NCBI GenBank assembly: GCA_031400455.1
Contig: JANNPX010000022.1
Coordinates: 10,604-74,603 of the forward strand
DNA: 64,000 nucleotides
Reading direction: 5' to 3'
From: JANXYW01 sp031400455
GTDB lineage: Bacteria > Chloroflexota > Dehalococcoidia > DSTF01 > JACRBR01
Below the pieces are notes generated by a model. The model worked only from the letters and a program-made list of their open reading frames with translations, did no database searches and was not told where the DNA came from. Shown here one piece after another: positions 41,734 to 51,109 of this stretch (position 1 is the stretch's first letter; every line of letters starts with the position of its first letter). Both the position numbers and the translations under genes were made by a program.

Positions 41734-42537
41734 ATGACAACGGACGACGTCTACACGCATGGGCACCACGAGGCCGTGCTTCGCAGTCACAAGTCTCGCA
41801 CTGCGGAGAACTCGGCGGCATACCTGCTCGACTCGCTGAAGCCGGGGCTCGATCTGCTCGACGTGGGATGCGGTCCCGGCACGATCACGGTCGATCTCGC
41901 CCGCCTCGTCGCGCCGGGGCGGGTCATCGGAATCGATCGCTCCGACGACGTGCTGGCTCAGGCCGCCGCCTACGCCGCGGAGCAGCACGTTGACGCCGCG
42001 TTCGAGACCGGTGACGTGTACGCGCTCGCGTACGACGACGCCTCCTTCGACGTGGTCCACGCACACCAGGTCCTGCAGCATCTCAGCGATCCGGTCGCGG
42101 CACTTGTCGAGATGCGGCGCGTCACGCGAACCGGCGGCGTCGTTGCTGCGCGCGACGGCGACTACTCCTCCTTCTCGTGGGCGCCGGTCGACCCGCGGCT
42201 CGACCGCTGGCTGGAAATCTATCGCGCGGTCGCGCGCCGCAACCAGGCCGAGCCGGATGCCGGACGCTTCCTCAAGAAATGGGCGCTGGACGCAGGCTAC
42301 ACCGACGTGCGCTGCTCCAGCTCGACGTGGACGTACGCCGAGCCGGAGTCGTGTGCGTGGTGGGCGGGCCTGTGGGCTGACCGCTGCGAGCAGACGGCGC
42401 TTGGCGACCAGGCGGTCGAGTATCAGATCGCGACTCGTAGCGAGCTTTCGGAGATCGCAGCCGGATGGCGCCAGTGGGCTACCCGTCCCGACGCATTCTT
42501 CGTCGTGCTCCATGGGGAAGTGCTCGCCCGCGGGTAG
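41734..42537 (+). CDS. SAM-dependent methyltransferase (class I)
   Basis: 267 residues from the ATG at 41734. The Rossmann core shows motif I LLDVGCGPGTITVDLA, motif II VIGIDRSDDVL, and FDVVHAHQVLQHLSDP and TRTGGVVAARDGD, typical of UbiE/COQ5-like enzymes acting on small molecules. It reads in the opposite direction to the ribosomal genes that flank it, so it interrupts the classical rplA-rplJ order. Substrate unknown. Confidence 0.85.
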   Translation: MTTDDVYTHGHHEAVLRSHKSRTAENSAAYLLDSLKPGLDLLDVGCGPGTITVDLARLVAPGRVIGIDRSDDVLAQAAAYAAEQHVDAAFETGDVYALAYDDASFDVVHAHQVLQHLSDPVAALVEMRRVTRTGGVVAARDGDYSSFSWAPVDPRLDRWLEIYRAVARRNQAEPDAGRFLKKWALDAGYTDVRCSSSTWTYAEPESCAWWAGLWADRCEQTALGDQAVEYQIATRSELSEIAAGWRQWATRPDAFFVVLHGEVLARG

Positions 42538-42576
42538 ACCGCGGTGCGGGCCGGGCAGGTGCCTTCGAGAACGAAA

Positions 42577-42600
42577 AGGGCGGACCATATGGTCCGCCCT
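42577..42600 (-). terminator. Perfect REP palindrome acting as rplA terminator
   Basis: A 24-bp perfect palindrome built from AGGGCGGACCAT and its complement ATGGTCCGCCCT. Read on the minus strand, after the rplA stop, it is followed by TTTTCG. It doubles as a member of the REP family. Confidence 0.65.
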
Positions 42601-42626
42601 ACGAACTGCAATCTGCGAACTCGTCC

Positions 42627-43337
42627 CTACCCGACCTTCATCGCCAGCGTCGGCGTCGGATCGAGCCGGATGCCGGGGCCCATGGTCGTCGACATCGAGA
42701 TCGAGCGGATGAAGTGTCCCTTGCCGCCCGACGGCTTCGCCTTGACGATCTCCGACACCAGCGTCGCCATGTTCTCTTCCAGCGCATCCTCGTCGAAACT
42801 CACCTTGCCGACCGGAACGTGGATGATGGCGGTGCGGTCGAGCCGGAACTCGACGCGGCCCTGGCGCGCGTCTTTCACGGCCTTCGCCATGTCGTCGGCC
42901 TCGACGACCGTTCCCGAGCGCGGGTTCGGCATCAGGCCCTTGGGACCGAGCACGCGACCCAGACGGCCGACCTTGCCCATCAGGTCGCGCTGCGAGAGCG
43001 CCACGTCGAAGTCGGTGTAACCGCCTTCGACCTTCTTGATCAGTTCATCGCCGCCGACTTCGTCCGCGCCGGCTTCGGTCGCGAGGCGTGCGCCCTCACC
43101 CTCGGCGAAGACGAGCACGCGTACCGTTTTGCCCAGCCCGTGCGGCAGCAGCGCGGTGCCACGGATCTGCTGATCCGCGTGGCGCGGGTCGAGACCCGTG
43201 CGTAGGTGCAGTTCGACCGTCTCGTCGAACTTGACGAACGAGCATTCCTTGGCAAGCTTGATGGCTTCTTCGGGGGTGTACAGCTTCTCGGGGTCGATCA
43301 GCTTCGCTTTTTCTTCGTACTTCTTGCCGCGCTTCAT
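42627..43337 (-). CDS. rplA: 50S ribosomal protein uL1
   Basis: 236 residues; L1 binds 23S rRNA at the L1 stalk and by family may repress its own operon. Motifs: YTPEEAIKLAKE, FDETVELHLRTGLDPRHADQQIRG, GRVLGPKGLMPNPRSGTV. The upstream rplK gene is 121 bp away. Ends next to a palindromic terminator. Confidence 0.97.
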   Translation of the reverse strand: MKRGKKYEEKAKLIDPEKLYTPEEAIKLAKECSFVKFDETVELHLRTGLDPRHADQQIRGTALLPHGLGKTVRVLVFAEGEGARLATEAGADEVGGDELIKKVEGGYTDFDVALSQRDLMGKVGRLGRVLGPKGLMPNPRSGTVVEADDMAKAVKDARQGRVEFRLDRTAIIHVPVGKVSFDEDALEENMATLVSEIVKAKPSGGKGHFIRSISMSTTMGPGIRLDPTPTLAMKVG

Positions 43338-43458
43338 CTTCCTCGTTCTCCTCCGGTGGCGTCACCCTTGCGGGCCGAGTCGACCTACTAGCTGTTCGGT
43401 CTACGTCACCTGCTACGACGGCACCCGCCGCCAACTCTCCACTACAAACTGTGAACTC

Positions 43459-43881
43459 TTAGCTAACCTCAATGCCCATGCTGCGCGCTGTGCCCTCGAC
43501 CATCCGGATCGCCGAGTCCACATCGTTCGCGTTCAGGTCCTTCATCTTGATCTCAGCGATCTTCTTCAGATCATCACGCGTGAGCGTGCCGACCTTCTCG
43601 CGCTTCTGCGCGCGGCTGCCCTTCTCGAGTCCGGCCGCCTTCTTCAGCAGGTCGGACGCCGGCGGGGTCTTCAGCACGAACGAGAACGAGCGGTCCTCAA
43701 ACACTGTGATCTCAGCCGGGATGATGCTCCCCGCCTGGTTCGAGGTCTTCTCGTTGTACTCCTTGCAGAAGCCCATGATGTTGATGCCGTGCTGGCCCAA
43801 CGCGGGACCGACCGGCGGGGCGGGGTTCGCCTTACCAGCCTGGATCTGCAGCGTAATCACTGCCCGGATTTTCTTCGCCAT
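43459..43881 (-). CDS. rplK: 50S ribosomal protein uL11
   Basis: 140 residues. Contains IRAVITLQIQAGKANPAPPVGPALGQHGINIMGFCKEYN at the N-terminal domain (thiostrepton-site region) and a C-terminal rRNA-binding domain with GTLTRDDLKKIAEIKM. Part of the nusG-rplK-rplA group. Confidence 0.97.
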   Translation of the reverse strand: MAKKIRAVITLQIQAGKANPAPPVGPALGQHGINIMGFCKEYNEKTSNQAGSIIPAEITVFEDRSFSFVLKTPPASDLLKKAAGLEKGSRAQKREKVGTLTRDDLKKIAEIKMKDLNANDVDSAIRMVEGTARSMGIEVS

Positions 43882-43914
43882 CGTTCTTCGCTCCGCCGGG
43901 CATTCGCGCCCACT

Positions 43915-43939
43915 GTAGGCGCATTACCGTGCGCCCTGC
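43915..43939. repeat. REP-like palindrome between nusG and rplK
   Basis: GTAGGCGCA-TTACCG-TGCGCCCTGC. Same architecture as the 21296 and 56192 elements. Confidence 0.55.
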
Positions 43940-43989
43940 ATGGATATCTGTTCTGCTCAGGGGCATCGTGCCCGCGCCGCCGGTGCGCC

Positions 43990-44622
43990 TTACATGCGCT
44001 CGACTTGCAGGAAGTCCAGTTCGACCGGCGTCTCACGCCCGAAGAAGGACACCAGCACCTTGACCTTGCCCTTCTCCAGGTTGATGTCGTCGACCGTGCC
44101 GTGGAAGTCCATGAACGGACCGTCCACGATGCGCACGTTCTGGCCAACCTCGAAGCCGACCTTCACCTTCGGCGCTTCCACGCGCATCTGGCGCAGGATG
44201 CGCTTCACTTCCGGCGGCTCCAGCGGCACCGGGCGCGTACCCGAACCGACGAATCCCGTTACGCCGGGCGTGTTGCGCACGACGAACCACGCACGGCTCG
44301 ACTCGACGTCGTCTTCCTTCAACTCGATCATCTGCGTCAGCACGTAGCCGGGGAAGATCTTCCGGGCGACGGTGCGGCGCTGGCCATCCCGGATCTCGAT
44401 TTCGTCTTCCGTCGGGATCACGACCTGGAAGATCAGATCCTTCGCGTCCATTGTCTGGATGCGGTGCTCCAGGTTGGTCTTTACTTTGTTCTCGTAGCCG
44501 GAGTACGTGTGGATCACATACCACTGGCGGCCTTCCTGGATCGCCGCTTCTTCGGGCGATTCGGAGGCAGCGTCATCCTCAACGGCTGCGACTTGTGCGG
44601 CGGCTTTGCCTTTGCGGGCCAT
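43990..44622 (-). CDS. nusG: Transcription termination/antitermination protein NusG
   Basis: 210 residues. The N-terminal NGN domain begins after a 25-residue extension (RQWYVIHTYSGYENKVKTNLEHRI). The C-terminal KOW domain contains VGQNVRIVDGPFMDFHGTV. It binds RNA polymerase and links transcription to termination factors or ribosomes. Located 7 bp after secE. Confidence 0.97.
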   Translation of the reverse strand: MARKGKAAAQVAAVEDDAASESPEEAAIQEGRQWYVIHTYSGYENKVKTNLEHRIQTMDAKDLIFQVVIPTEDEIEIRDGQRRTVARKIFPGYVLTQMIELKEDDVESSRAWFVVRNTPGVTGFVGSGTRPVPLEPPEVKRILRQMRVEAPKVKVGFEVGQNVRIVDGPFMDFHGTVDDINLEKGKVKVLVSFFGRETPVELDFLQVERM

Positions 44623-44629
44623 GGGAGGT

Positions 44630-44971
44630 CTACCTCAGGAGGGTGTTATCGACCACCCAGTTGAACCCGATATCTACGCCGCCGAGCAGCAGTCCCATCG
44701 CCGCCGACACGATGATCACGGCCACCGTAAGGCGCGTCGTCTCCTCGCGCGTCGGCCACGTGACCTTCTTCAGTTCGGAGAAGATATCGCCGAAGAACCT
44801 GCGCACCGGCCGCGGAAAAGGCTTCAAGTAGAGCGGCAGTCGCTTCGCAGCGATCGCCTCGGCCGCCGTCGCCGCTTCCGACTTCTTCGCCGGGCGCGCG
44901 CCCGGGCGGAACGCGGGCGCCTTCGCGGGCGGCTTCTGGACGAGCGGTTGGCGGCGCAGTGCGCGGCTCAT
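44630..44971 (-). CDS. secE: Preprotein translocase subunit SecE
   Basis: 113 residues. A long Arg/Pro/Ala-rich N-terminal tail precedes the conserved block FFGDIFSELKKVTWPTREETTRL, and a single transmembrane helix VAVIIVSAAMGLLLGGVDI. It clamps SecY in the Sec channel. The N-terminal tail is longer than in enterobacterial SecE, but comparable to other Gram-positive and Chloroflexota forms. Confidence 0.93.
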   Translation of the reverse strand: MSRALRRQPLVQKPPAKAPAFRPGARPAKKSEAATAAEAIAAKRLPLYLKPFPRPVRRFFGDIFSELKKVTWPTREETTRLTVAVIIVSAAMGLLLGGVDIGFNWVVDNTLLR

Positions 44972-44981
44972 GACGTCTCTC

Positions 44982-45146
44982 CTACCGTACTTCGCGGTGA
45001 GGCCGGTGCAGACGGCAGCGCGGGCAGAATTTGCTCAGATCCAGCCGCTCCGGGTCGTTGCGCCGGTTCTTTGACGTCGTGTACGTCCGCTCCTTGCACT
45101 CGGTGCAAGCCATCGTAATGATCTGCCGATCGCCCTTCTTCGCCAT
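44982..45146 (-). CDS. rpmG: 50S ribosomal protein bL33
   Basis: 54 residues, short enough to be missed by length-filtered gene finding. Reads MAKKGDRQIITMACTECKE then RTYTTSKNRRNDPERLDL and ends HRPHREVR. The two CxxC pairs (Cys14/17 and Cys41/44) mark a zinc-binding L33. It sits between tuf and secE, as in many bacteria. Confidence 0.93.
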   Translation of the reverse strand: MAKKGDRQIITMACTECKERTYTTSKNRRNDPERLDLSKFCPRCRLHRPHREVR

Positions 45147-45197
45147 GTCGTCCCTGCTGCCAGTCTCGCTGGCCTACGGCCCCATACTCGCATAGAA

Positions 45198-45229
45198 CGG
45201 CCCGCCCTCGTCGTACGTCGGGCGGGCCG
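45198..45229 (-). terminator. Hairpin between tuf and rpmG
   Basis: Stem CGGCCCGCCC / GGGCGGGCCG with a 12-nt loop (45208-45219). On the minus strand it follows tuf and is followed by TTCTATGC. Partial termination between tuf and rpmG is likely. Confidence 0.6.
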
Positions 45230-45246
45230 GATCGTTCTGTGAACTT

Positions 45247-46446
<1,200 letters not shown>

Positions 46447-46593
46447 GTCCGGGCTACTCCTCTGGCTGTTAGGGCCTGCTGCTCATCTCCGCACGCGCGG
46501 GTGGATATCTGATGGCCGGGCGCGCCTCTCGCGGCAACCCACGGCCCTGCTCGGCGTTCGCTCCGCCCCGTTGGTGCGGAGCAGTTCTTCTGA

Positions 46594-46669
46594 TGGAGCC
46601 CACAATCGGATTTGAACCGATGACCTCACCCTTACCAAGGGTGTGCTCTGCCAACTGAGCTATGTGGGC
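46594..46669 (-). tRNA. tRNA-Thr(GGU)
   Basis: 76 nt read on the minus strand. Acceptor GCCCACA / TGTGGGC, D-arm GCTC-AGTTGGCA-GAGC, anticodon arm CACCC-TTGGTAA-GGGTG (anticodon GGT), variable AGGTC, T-arm ATCGG-TTCAAAT-CCGAT. The discriminator T is followed by an encoded CCA. Confidence 0.96.
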
Positions 46670-46735
46670 AGATCGATCTCATCGCGGCGGGAGGCGCCTC
46701 AGTCACGCACCGGGCCCACCAGGGGCAACCAAATC

Positions 46736-46810
46736 TGGAGCCCGAGAGGGGATTCGAACCCCTGGCCTGCCGATTACAAATCGGCTGCGCTACCACTGCG
46801 CCACTCGGGC
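46736..46810 (-). tRNA. tRNA-Thr(UGU)
   Basis: 75 nt read on the minus strand. Acceptor GCCCGAG / CTCGGGC, anticodon arm GCCGA-TTTGTAA-TCGGC (anticodon TGT), T-arm AGGGG-TTCGAAT-CCCCT, encoded CCA. Co-transcribed with the second tRNA-Thr and tuf. Confidence 0.96.
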
Positions 46811-46869
46811 TCGAACGCCCTGCAATCACGGTCAGCGCTCTGGCCGCCACGGCGGGCTCGATTGTAAAT

Positions 46870-46912
46870 GCGCGTAACAAAAATAGTCCCCGCCACGGGG
46901 CGGGTTACGCGC
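46870..46912 (-). promoter_or_regulatory. Nested inverted repeats in the tRNA-tuf leader
   Basis: An outer pair GCGCGTAAC (46870-46878) and GTTACGCGC (46904-46912) encloses an inner stem CCCGCC-ACGG-GGCGGG (46889-46904), which on the minus strand is followed by GACTATTTTTG. The inner stem looks like a terminator, and the outer pair could act as an alternative structure. Confidence 0.45.
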
Positions 46913-46915
46913 GAC

Positions 46916-46945
46916 AGTATATGAAGCCAGATTCCGGCAAGTCAA
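46916..46945 (-). promoter_or_regulatory. Promoter of the tRNA-Thr/tuf operon
   Basis: Minus strand: TTGACT (46945-46940), an 18-bp spacer, TATACT (46921-46916). The first tRNA begins about 105 bp downstream. Confidence 0.65.
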
Positions 46946-47117
46946 GGAATCAGGGTAAGCCCGGAGTTCGTACGCGCCGGAGTACGCTCACCTCGCTCAT
47001 CGACGCCATGTGGTCGGTGCGGTAGCCACGGCGGCCGCTCTCGTCCACGGTGGCGCCCGCCGCACCGCTACACTAACTAGGAACTACCAACTCCAAACTA
47101 CCAACCACGAACTCCCC

Positions 47118-48056
47118 ATGCACCACCTCAACATCCTCGAGACCGTCGGCCGCACGCCCATGCTGGAGCTCCGAAAGCTTTCGCCGAACCCGGACGTCCA
47201 CCTCTACGCCAAACTCGAGGGGTGGAATCCGACGGGGTCCGTGAAGGATCGCATCGTCAAGCACATGCTGCAGCACGCCGAACGCGACGGCCGCATCGCC
47301 CCCGGCGATACCGTCATCGAAGCCAGCACCGGCAACACCGGCATCGCGCTCGCGATGATCGGTCGCGCCATGGGATACGACGCGCGCATTGTCATGCCCG
47401 AAAACGTCTATCCGGAGATCCCGCGCGCCCTCGCCGTCTACGGGGCGGATGTCCACTGGGTGCCCGCCGAGGCCGGAGTCACCGGCGCTATGGCCGTCGC
47501 CCGCAAGATGGCCGACGACGAGGGCGGCTTCATGCTCGACCAGTTCGGCAACGAGCACAACGCGCGCGCTCATTACATCTGGACCGGCCCGGAGATCCTA
47601 GCCGACGTGCCGGAAGTAGATGTCTTCGTCGCCGGCCTCGGCACCGGCGGCACGCTCATGGGTACCGGCCATCGTCTGAAGGAAGCGAACCCGCGCACCA
47701 AGGTGATCGCCGTCGAGCCTCATCCCGGCAACCAGCTCCAGGGCCTGAAGAGCCTCGCCGATGGCTTCATCCCGCCGATCCTCGACCTCGGGTTTCTCGA
47801 CGGGAAGATCCTCGTCCGCAGCGGCCACGCCTTCCGCGCCGCGCGCCTCATGATGCAGCGCGAGGGTGTGTTCGGCGGCGTCTCTGCCGGCGCCGTGCTG
47901 CACGCCGGACTGAAGTTCGCCGAGCGTCTGGACAAGGGAAACATCGTCATGATCTTCGCCGACTCCGGCTGGAAGTACCTCGAGACTAACCTCTGGTCGA
48001 AGGACCTGCCATCGGAAGAGCACGAAGAGAACCTCGACGACATCATCTGGTGGTGA
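47118..48056 (+). CDS. cysK: Cysteine synthase family protein (PLP-dependent)
   Basis: 312 residues from the ATG at 47118; the upstream extension is spurious. The PLP-binding Lys43 is in NPTGSVKDRIVKHM; the substrate loop EASTGNTGIALAMIG and GLGTGGTLMGTGHRL (phosphate cup) follow. It joins O-acetylserine with sulfide, or acts on phosphoserine in related enzymes. It has no cysE neighbour. CysM-like use of thiosulfate cannot be excluded, so the symbol is by family. Confidence 0.9.
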   Translation: MHHLNILETVGRTPMLELRKLSPNPDVHLYAKLEGWNPTGSVKDRIVKHMLQHAERDGRIAPGDTVIEASTGNTGIALAMIGRAMGYDARIVMPENVYPEIPRALAVYGADVHWVPAEAGVTGAMAVARKMADDEGGFMLDQFGNEHNARAHYIWTGPEILADVPEVDVFVAGLGTGGTLMGTGHRLKEANPRTKVIAVEPHPGNQLQGLKSLADGFIPPILDLGFLDGKILVRSGHAFRAARLMMQREGVFGGVSAGAVLHAGLKFAERLDKGNIVMIFADSGWKYLETNLWSKDLPSEEHEENLDDIIWW

Positions 48057-48107
48057 TCTAGATGTTGGATCTCGCAAGTTGGAGGTTGCAGAGCGTGGGG
48101 CGGCCTG

Positions 48108-48800
48108 ATGACTGAGGCGCGTGGGTTCTCCTCCTCCTTTGACGAGGCATGGCGATCCTTCGAGGCGGGGTGTGCGCTGACGCCGATGGCGGAGTGGCGA
48201 GAGCGGATGACGGCAGGGCGGGCGCAGTTCCTGTCGTTCCAGGTTCCACTCGGCGAGCTGGCGATCGCGGACGCGATAGAGGAACTGCACGACGAGCTTG
48301 CGGGCATCGACGGTCTGCGGCTCTATGAGCGGGAGATGCTCCACATCTCGTTGCGCCGCGTCGGGTTCCAGGTGATCGCCAAGAAGCGCCCGGATGACGT
48401 AACTCGCGAGGAGGTCGGCCGGGCCACGCAGCGCGGCGCCACCTTGTTGCGTGGCGCAAAGCCGATCAGCATCGAAGTCGGCCCCGTGAACGTCTTCCCG
48501 GGCGCTCTCTTCCTCGAAGTCCGCGATGGCGGCGCGCTCGGCGAGATCCGGTCAAGGCTGGCCGACGCGACGGACGACCTATTCGGCATCCCCGACGCGC
48601 AGTTCCTGCCGCACGTTACCATCGCGATGTTCGGCGACCCCGCGTGCGCTGCGGCACTGCGGCAGCGCCTGCCGCTCCTGCGCCGGCGCCCTCCCATCGC
48701 GGCCACCATCAAGGGCATCGAACTCGCCCGCTGGTGGTTCACCGGCGCTGAAACCGAGTTCCCGGAACGCGACACGGTACGCGCGTATCGTCTCCGCTGA
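48108..48800 (+). CDS. 2H phosphoesterase (2'-5' RNA ligase-like)
   Basis: 230 residues with the two HxS/T catalytic motifs of the 2H family: H79-I-S81 (EMLHISLRRV) and H168-V-T170 (FLPHVTIAMF). Such enzymes hydrolyse or form 2'-5' or cyclic phosphodiesters in RNA or small nucleotides. About 40 extra N-terminal residues precede the core. Divergent functions in the family prevent a specific substrate call. Confidence 0.8.
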   Translation: MTEARGFSSSFDEAWRSFEAGCALTPMAEWRERMTAGRAQFLSFQVPLGELAIADAIEELHDELAGIDGLRLYEREMLHISLRRVGFQVIAKKRPDDVTREEVGRATQRGATLLRGAKPISIEVGPVNVFPGALFLEVRDGGALGEIRSRLADATDDLFGIPDAQFLPHVTIAMFGDPACAAALRQRLPLLRRRPPIAATIKGIELARWWFTGAETEFPERDTVRAYRLR

Positions 48801-48927
48801 ATCAGCCATCGGGCATTCCCTGTCGGGGATTCGTGCCGCCGCTTTAGGCGCCGGCACCCATAGGAAGCCCGGGCGCTGCCCCCCAGACTGCTCGAAACGG
48901 GCATCAGTCCGTCAGAGGGGCTTGACC

Positions 48928-49539
48928 ATGAAGAAGACCGACCAGCGCACCGCAGACGCACGCATCGAAGTCGTCACCACGACGTTCGTCGCCTCCGGCC
49001 ATCCGGAAGGCATGCATGACCTCGCCCGCTGCATCGAGCATCTGAACAACGGCCCCGTCTCACAGCACATCACGCTGCTGAATCCCGCGGTCCGTCCTCT
49101 GTACCGCGCCTCCGACCAGTTGCACCTGACCGCACCGCTGCTCGTCAACCGCGACGAGATCGTCTTCGCCAACTTCGAAGGCCCGAGCTACGCCCCCACC
49201 GCCGGCGGCATCGAGGCGCCTGTGCTCCTGCTCGCGCCGCCGTTCCAGATCCAGGGCAGCGTTGCCTTCGCTCCAGGCGCCGATCCGGCGCAGGCGCTGC
49301 GGGGCGTCGTCGGCGGATTCTTCGTGGTGCGAAAGGCCAGCGTCTACGACGCCGACGGCAACGCGCTCGGCGAAGGCGAACAGATCATCGTCAACGGCGC
49401 CCGGGTCCAGATGACCGCCGCCACGAACCAGCACATCGACGTCGTCACCGCCCCGCGCACGGCAACTGCCCCCGCAGCCGCAGCCGTCGACGCAGCGGAG
49501 GTCGCAGAAGAAGCAATCCCAACCCGCCGCGCCGCTTAG
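48928..49539 (+). CDS. Conserved hypothetical protein, 203 aa
   Basis: Start at 48928. It opens with TADARIEVVTTTFVASGHP and has a long middle of alternating strands (LHLTAPLLVNRDEIVFANFE, APVLLLAPPFQIQGSVAFA). Then comes a Thr/Ala-rich C-terminal tail (APRTATAPAAAAVDAAE). No signal peptide. I do not recognise the family. The longer frame back into the 2H gene is not supported. Confidence 0.6.
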   Translation: MKKTDQRTADARIEVVTTTFVASGHPEGMHDLARCIEHLNNGPVSQHITLLNPAVRPLYRASDQLHLTAPLLVNRDEIVFANFEGPSYAPTAGGIEAPVLLLAPPFQIQGSVAFAPGADPAQALRGVVGGFFVVRKASVYDADGNALGEGEQIIVNGARVQMTAATNQHIDVVTAPRTATAPAAAAVDAAEVAEEAIPTRRAA

Positions 49540-49567
49540 GCGCACGGCAGGAGCCACCAGTCACCAT

Positions 49568-49593
49568 GTAGGGGCAGTCCGTAGACTGCCCTC
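49568..49593. repeat. REP-like palindrome (GTAGGGGCAGTC family)
   Basis: GGGGCAGTC-CGTA-GACTGCCC arms between 49539 and dapB; the GTAG head matches other REPs in the window. Confidence 0.6.
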
Positions 49594-49635
49594 TCCGACG
49601 TACCTCCAACCCCCCACACCTCCCAATAACCAACC

Positions 49636-49659
49636 CTCTGTGCCTCTGTGCCTCTGTGG
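49636..49659. repeat. CTCTGTGC octamer tandem repeat upstream of dapB
   Basis: Three head-to-tail copies (the last ending in G instead of C) in the leader just before the dapB start region. Confidence 0.6.
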
Positions 49660-49673
49660 TGAATAATCAGCAC

Positions 49674-50474
49674 ATGCCCGAACCGATCCGTGTCCTCGTA
49701 TCCGGCGCCGGGAAGATGGGGCGCGTCATCCTCGATGCCGTCGACGCGGACTCGTCCGTGACGCCAGTCGGCGTCGTCGACAAACTCGCATCGCCGGAGC
49801 CGATCACGCTACCGTCAGGCGCGACCGTTCCCATGTTCGCCGACGCAACCGAGGCGTTCCAGCAGACCACCCCCGACGTCGTCGTCGACTTCACGAACGC
49901 CGCGTGGACGCCGGTCCTCGCTGATGCCGCACTCGCGCACAACGTCCGGATGGTGATCGGCACGACAGGTCTGCCGCAATCATTCGTCGACGACCTCGCG
50001 ACGCGCTGCGCGGAGCGGAAGCTCGGATCGCTAATCGCGGCCAACTACACGATAGGCGCCGTGCTGATGATGCACTTCGCCAAGATCGCCGCACGGTTTT
50101 TCGAGTCGGCCGAGATCATTGAGCTGCACCACGATGCGAAGGTCGATGCGCCGTCCGGCACGTCGATCTCGACCGCGCGCGGCATGATCGAAGGCCGCGG
50201 CGGCAGGCCGTTCCCCCGCAACATCCCCGATGCGCAGCCAATCGAAGGCGCGCGCTCAGCCGCCTACGATGGCATCACGTTGCACAGCGTGCGCCTCCGC
50301 GGCCTCGTCGCGCATCAAGAAGTGCTGCTGGGCGGCCCCGGCGAAACCCTCACCATCCGTCACGACTCCATCAGCCGCGAGGCGTACATGCCCGGCGTGC
50401 TGCTGGCCGTGCGCGAAGTCATGAAGCGCGAAGAGTTGGTGATTGGACTCGACGTGCTGATGGGCGTCGCATAA
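49674..50474 (+). CDS. dapB: 4-hydroxy-tetrahydrodipicolinate reductase
   Basis: 266 residues from the ATG at 49674 (the GTG at 49656 would add six residues). NAD(P)-binding GAGKMGRVI near the start; substrate and catalytic motif HHDAKVDAPSGTS near residue 155. It makes tetrahydrodipicolinate for lysine and diaminopimelate synthesis. Not in an operon with other dap genes. Confidence 0.95.
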   Translation: MPEPIRVLVSGAGKMGRVILDAVDADSSVTPVGVVDKLASPEPITLPSGATVPMFADATEAFQQTTPDVVVDFTNAAWTPVLADAALAHNVRMVIGTTGLPQSFVDDLATRCAERKLGSLIAANYTIGAVLMMHFAKIAARFFESAEIIELHHDAKVDAPSGTSISTARGMIEGRGGRPFPRNIPDAQPIEGARSAAYDGITLHSVRLRGLVAHQEVLLGGPGETLTIRHDSISREAYMPGVLLAVREVMKREELVIGLDVLMGVA

Positions 50475-50483
50475 CCGCCCGTC

Positions 50484-50906
50484 TCACACCTGCGGCGGCG
50501 GGGATACCTTCTCGGGATCGCGCGGGCTCTGCAGACCCACGATGTTCCCGTTCGGGTCGTCGACCTCCGCGTACCGCGAGCCCCAATACGCGTCGAACGG
50601 AGCGAGCGCCCCGTGATAGCCCGCACCCGTCAGTTCGGCGTAGAGATCGTCCACCGCTTGCCGCGACGAAAGCCGAAACTGCAGCGCGTTCGCGCTGGCA
50701 CCGGATGGTTCACGCCATCCCGGGTCGTACCCCTTCGACAACGCAGCCGAGCCGAATTCGAACGACTGCCCGTTCGGCAGCATCGCTCGCGCAAAGTGCT
50801 CCCCGCGCTCTAGCTCAAGCCCCAACCGCCCGTAGAAGTCCCTCGTCGCCGCCATGTCGCGGAAGAAGATATGCACGCCGCCGAACACCGGCTTTTCGTC
50901 TGACAT
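50484..50906 (-). CDS. VOC/glyoxalase-family protein
   Basis: 140 residues, start at 50906. VOC fold shown by FGGVHIFFRDMAATRDFYGRLGL and YAEVDDPNGNIVGLQSP. The expected metal ligands may be partly missing (the His in GGVHIFF and Glu in FEFGSAA are candidates). Members bind or act on small molecules, or confer resistance to some antibiotics. Convergent with dapB. Confidence 0.8.
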   Translation of the reverse strand: MSDEKPVFGGVHIFFRDMAATRDFYGRLGLELERGEHFARAMLPNGQSFEFGSAALSKGYDPGWREPSGASANALQFRLSSRQAVDDLYAELTGAGYHGALAPFDAYWGSRYAEVDDPNGNIVGLQSPRDPEKVSPPPQV

Positions 50907-51007
50907 AGCGATGCTCCTTCGTTTCCGGCCATCGTATCGTCGAGCGCGCGCGTCGTCTTGTACGAATGTACCGCGCGTGAAGACCAACGGTGGGCGGATC
51001 GCCGAAC

Positions 51008-51030
51008 GCGCGGACTGAAGTCCACGCTAC
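51008..51030. repeat. Dispersed palindrome (inverted copy of the GTAGCGTGGACTT family)
   Basis: GCGCGGACTGAAGTCCACGC then TAC. Complement of the 5712 and 40207 elements, with arms GGACT/AGTCC. Confidence 0.65.
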
Positions 51031-51109
51031 GAGCAGCAGGCGGACGGACTCACAGGCGGGACGCCTATGCCACACGCTTCGCGTCGCGCGCTTGGAGTCG
51101 CAGGGGCGG

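Larger units (their letters stand above)
46811..47117. other. 307-bp region between tRNA-Thr and cysK
   Basis: No gene. It holds the promoter and leader structure of the tRNA-tuf unit (46870-46945). Closer to cysK, 47073-47117 is a degenerate AACTACCAACTCC-like string with no gene. Confidence 0.5.

Noticed and set aside
47073..47117. AACTACCAACTCC string as a regulatory element for cysK
   Set aside because: Only loosely repetitive; no promoter or riboswitch architecture can be defined.
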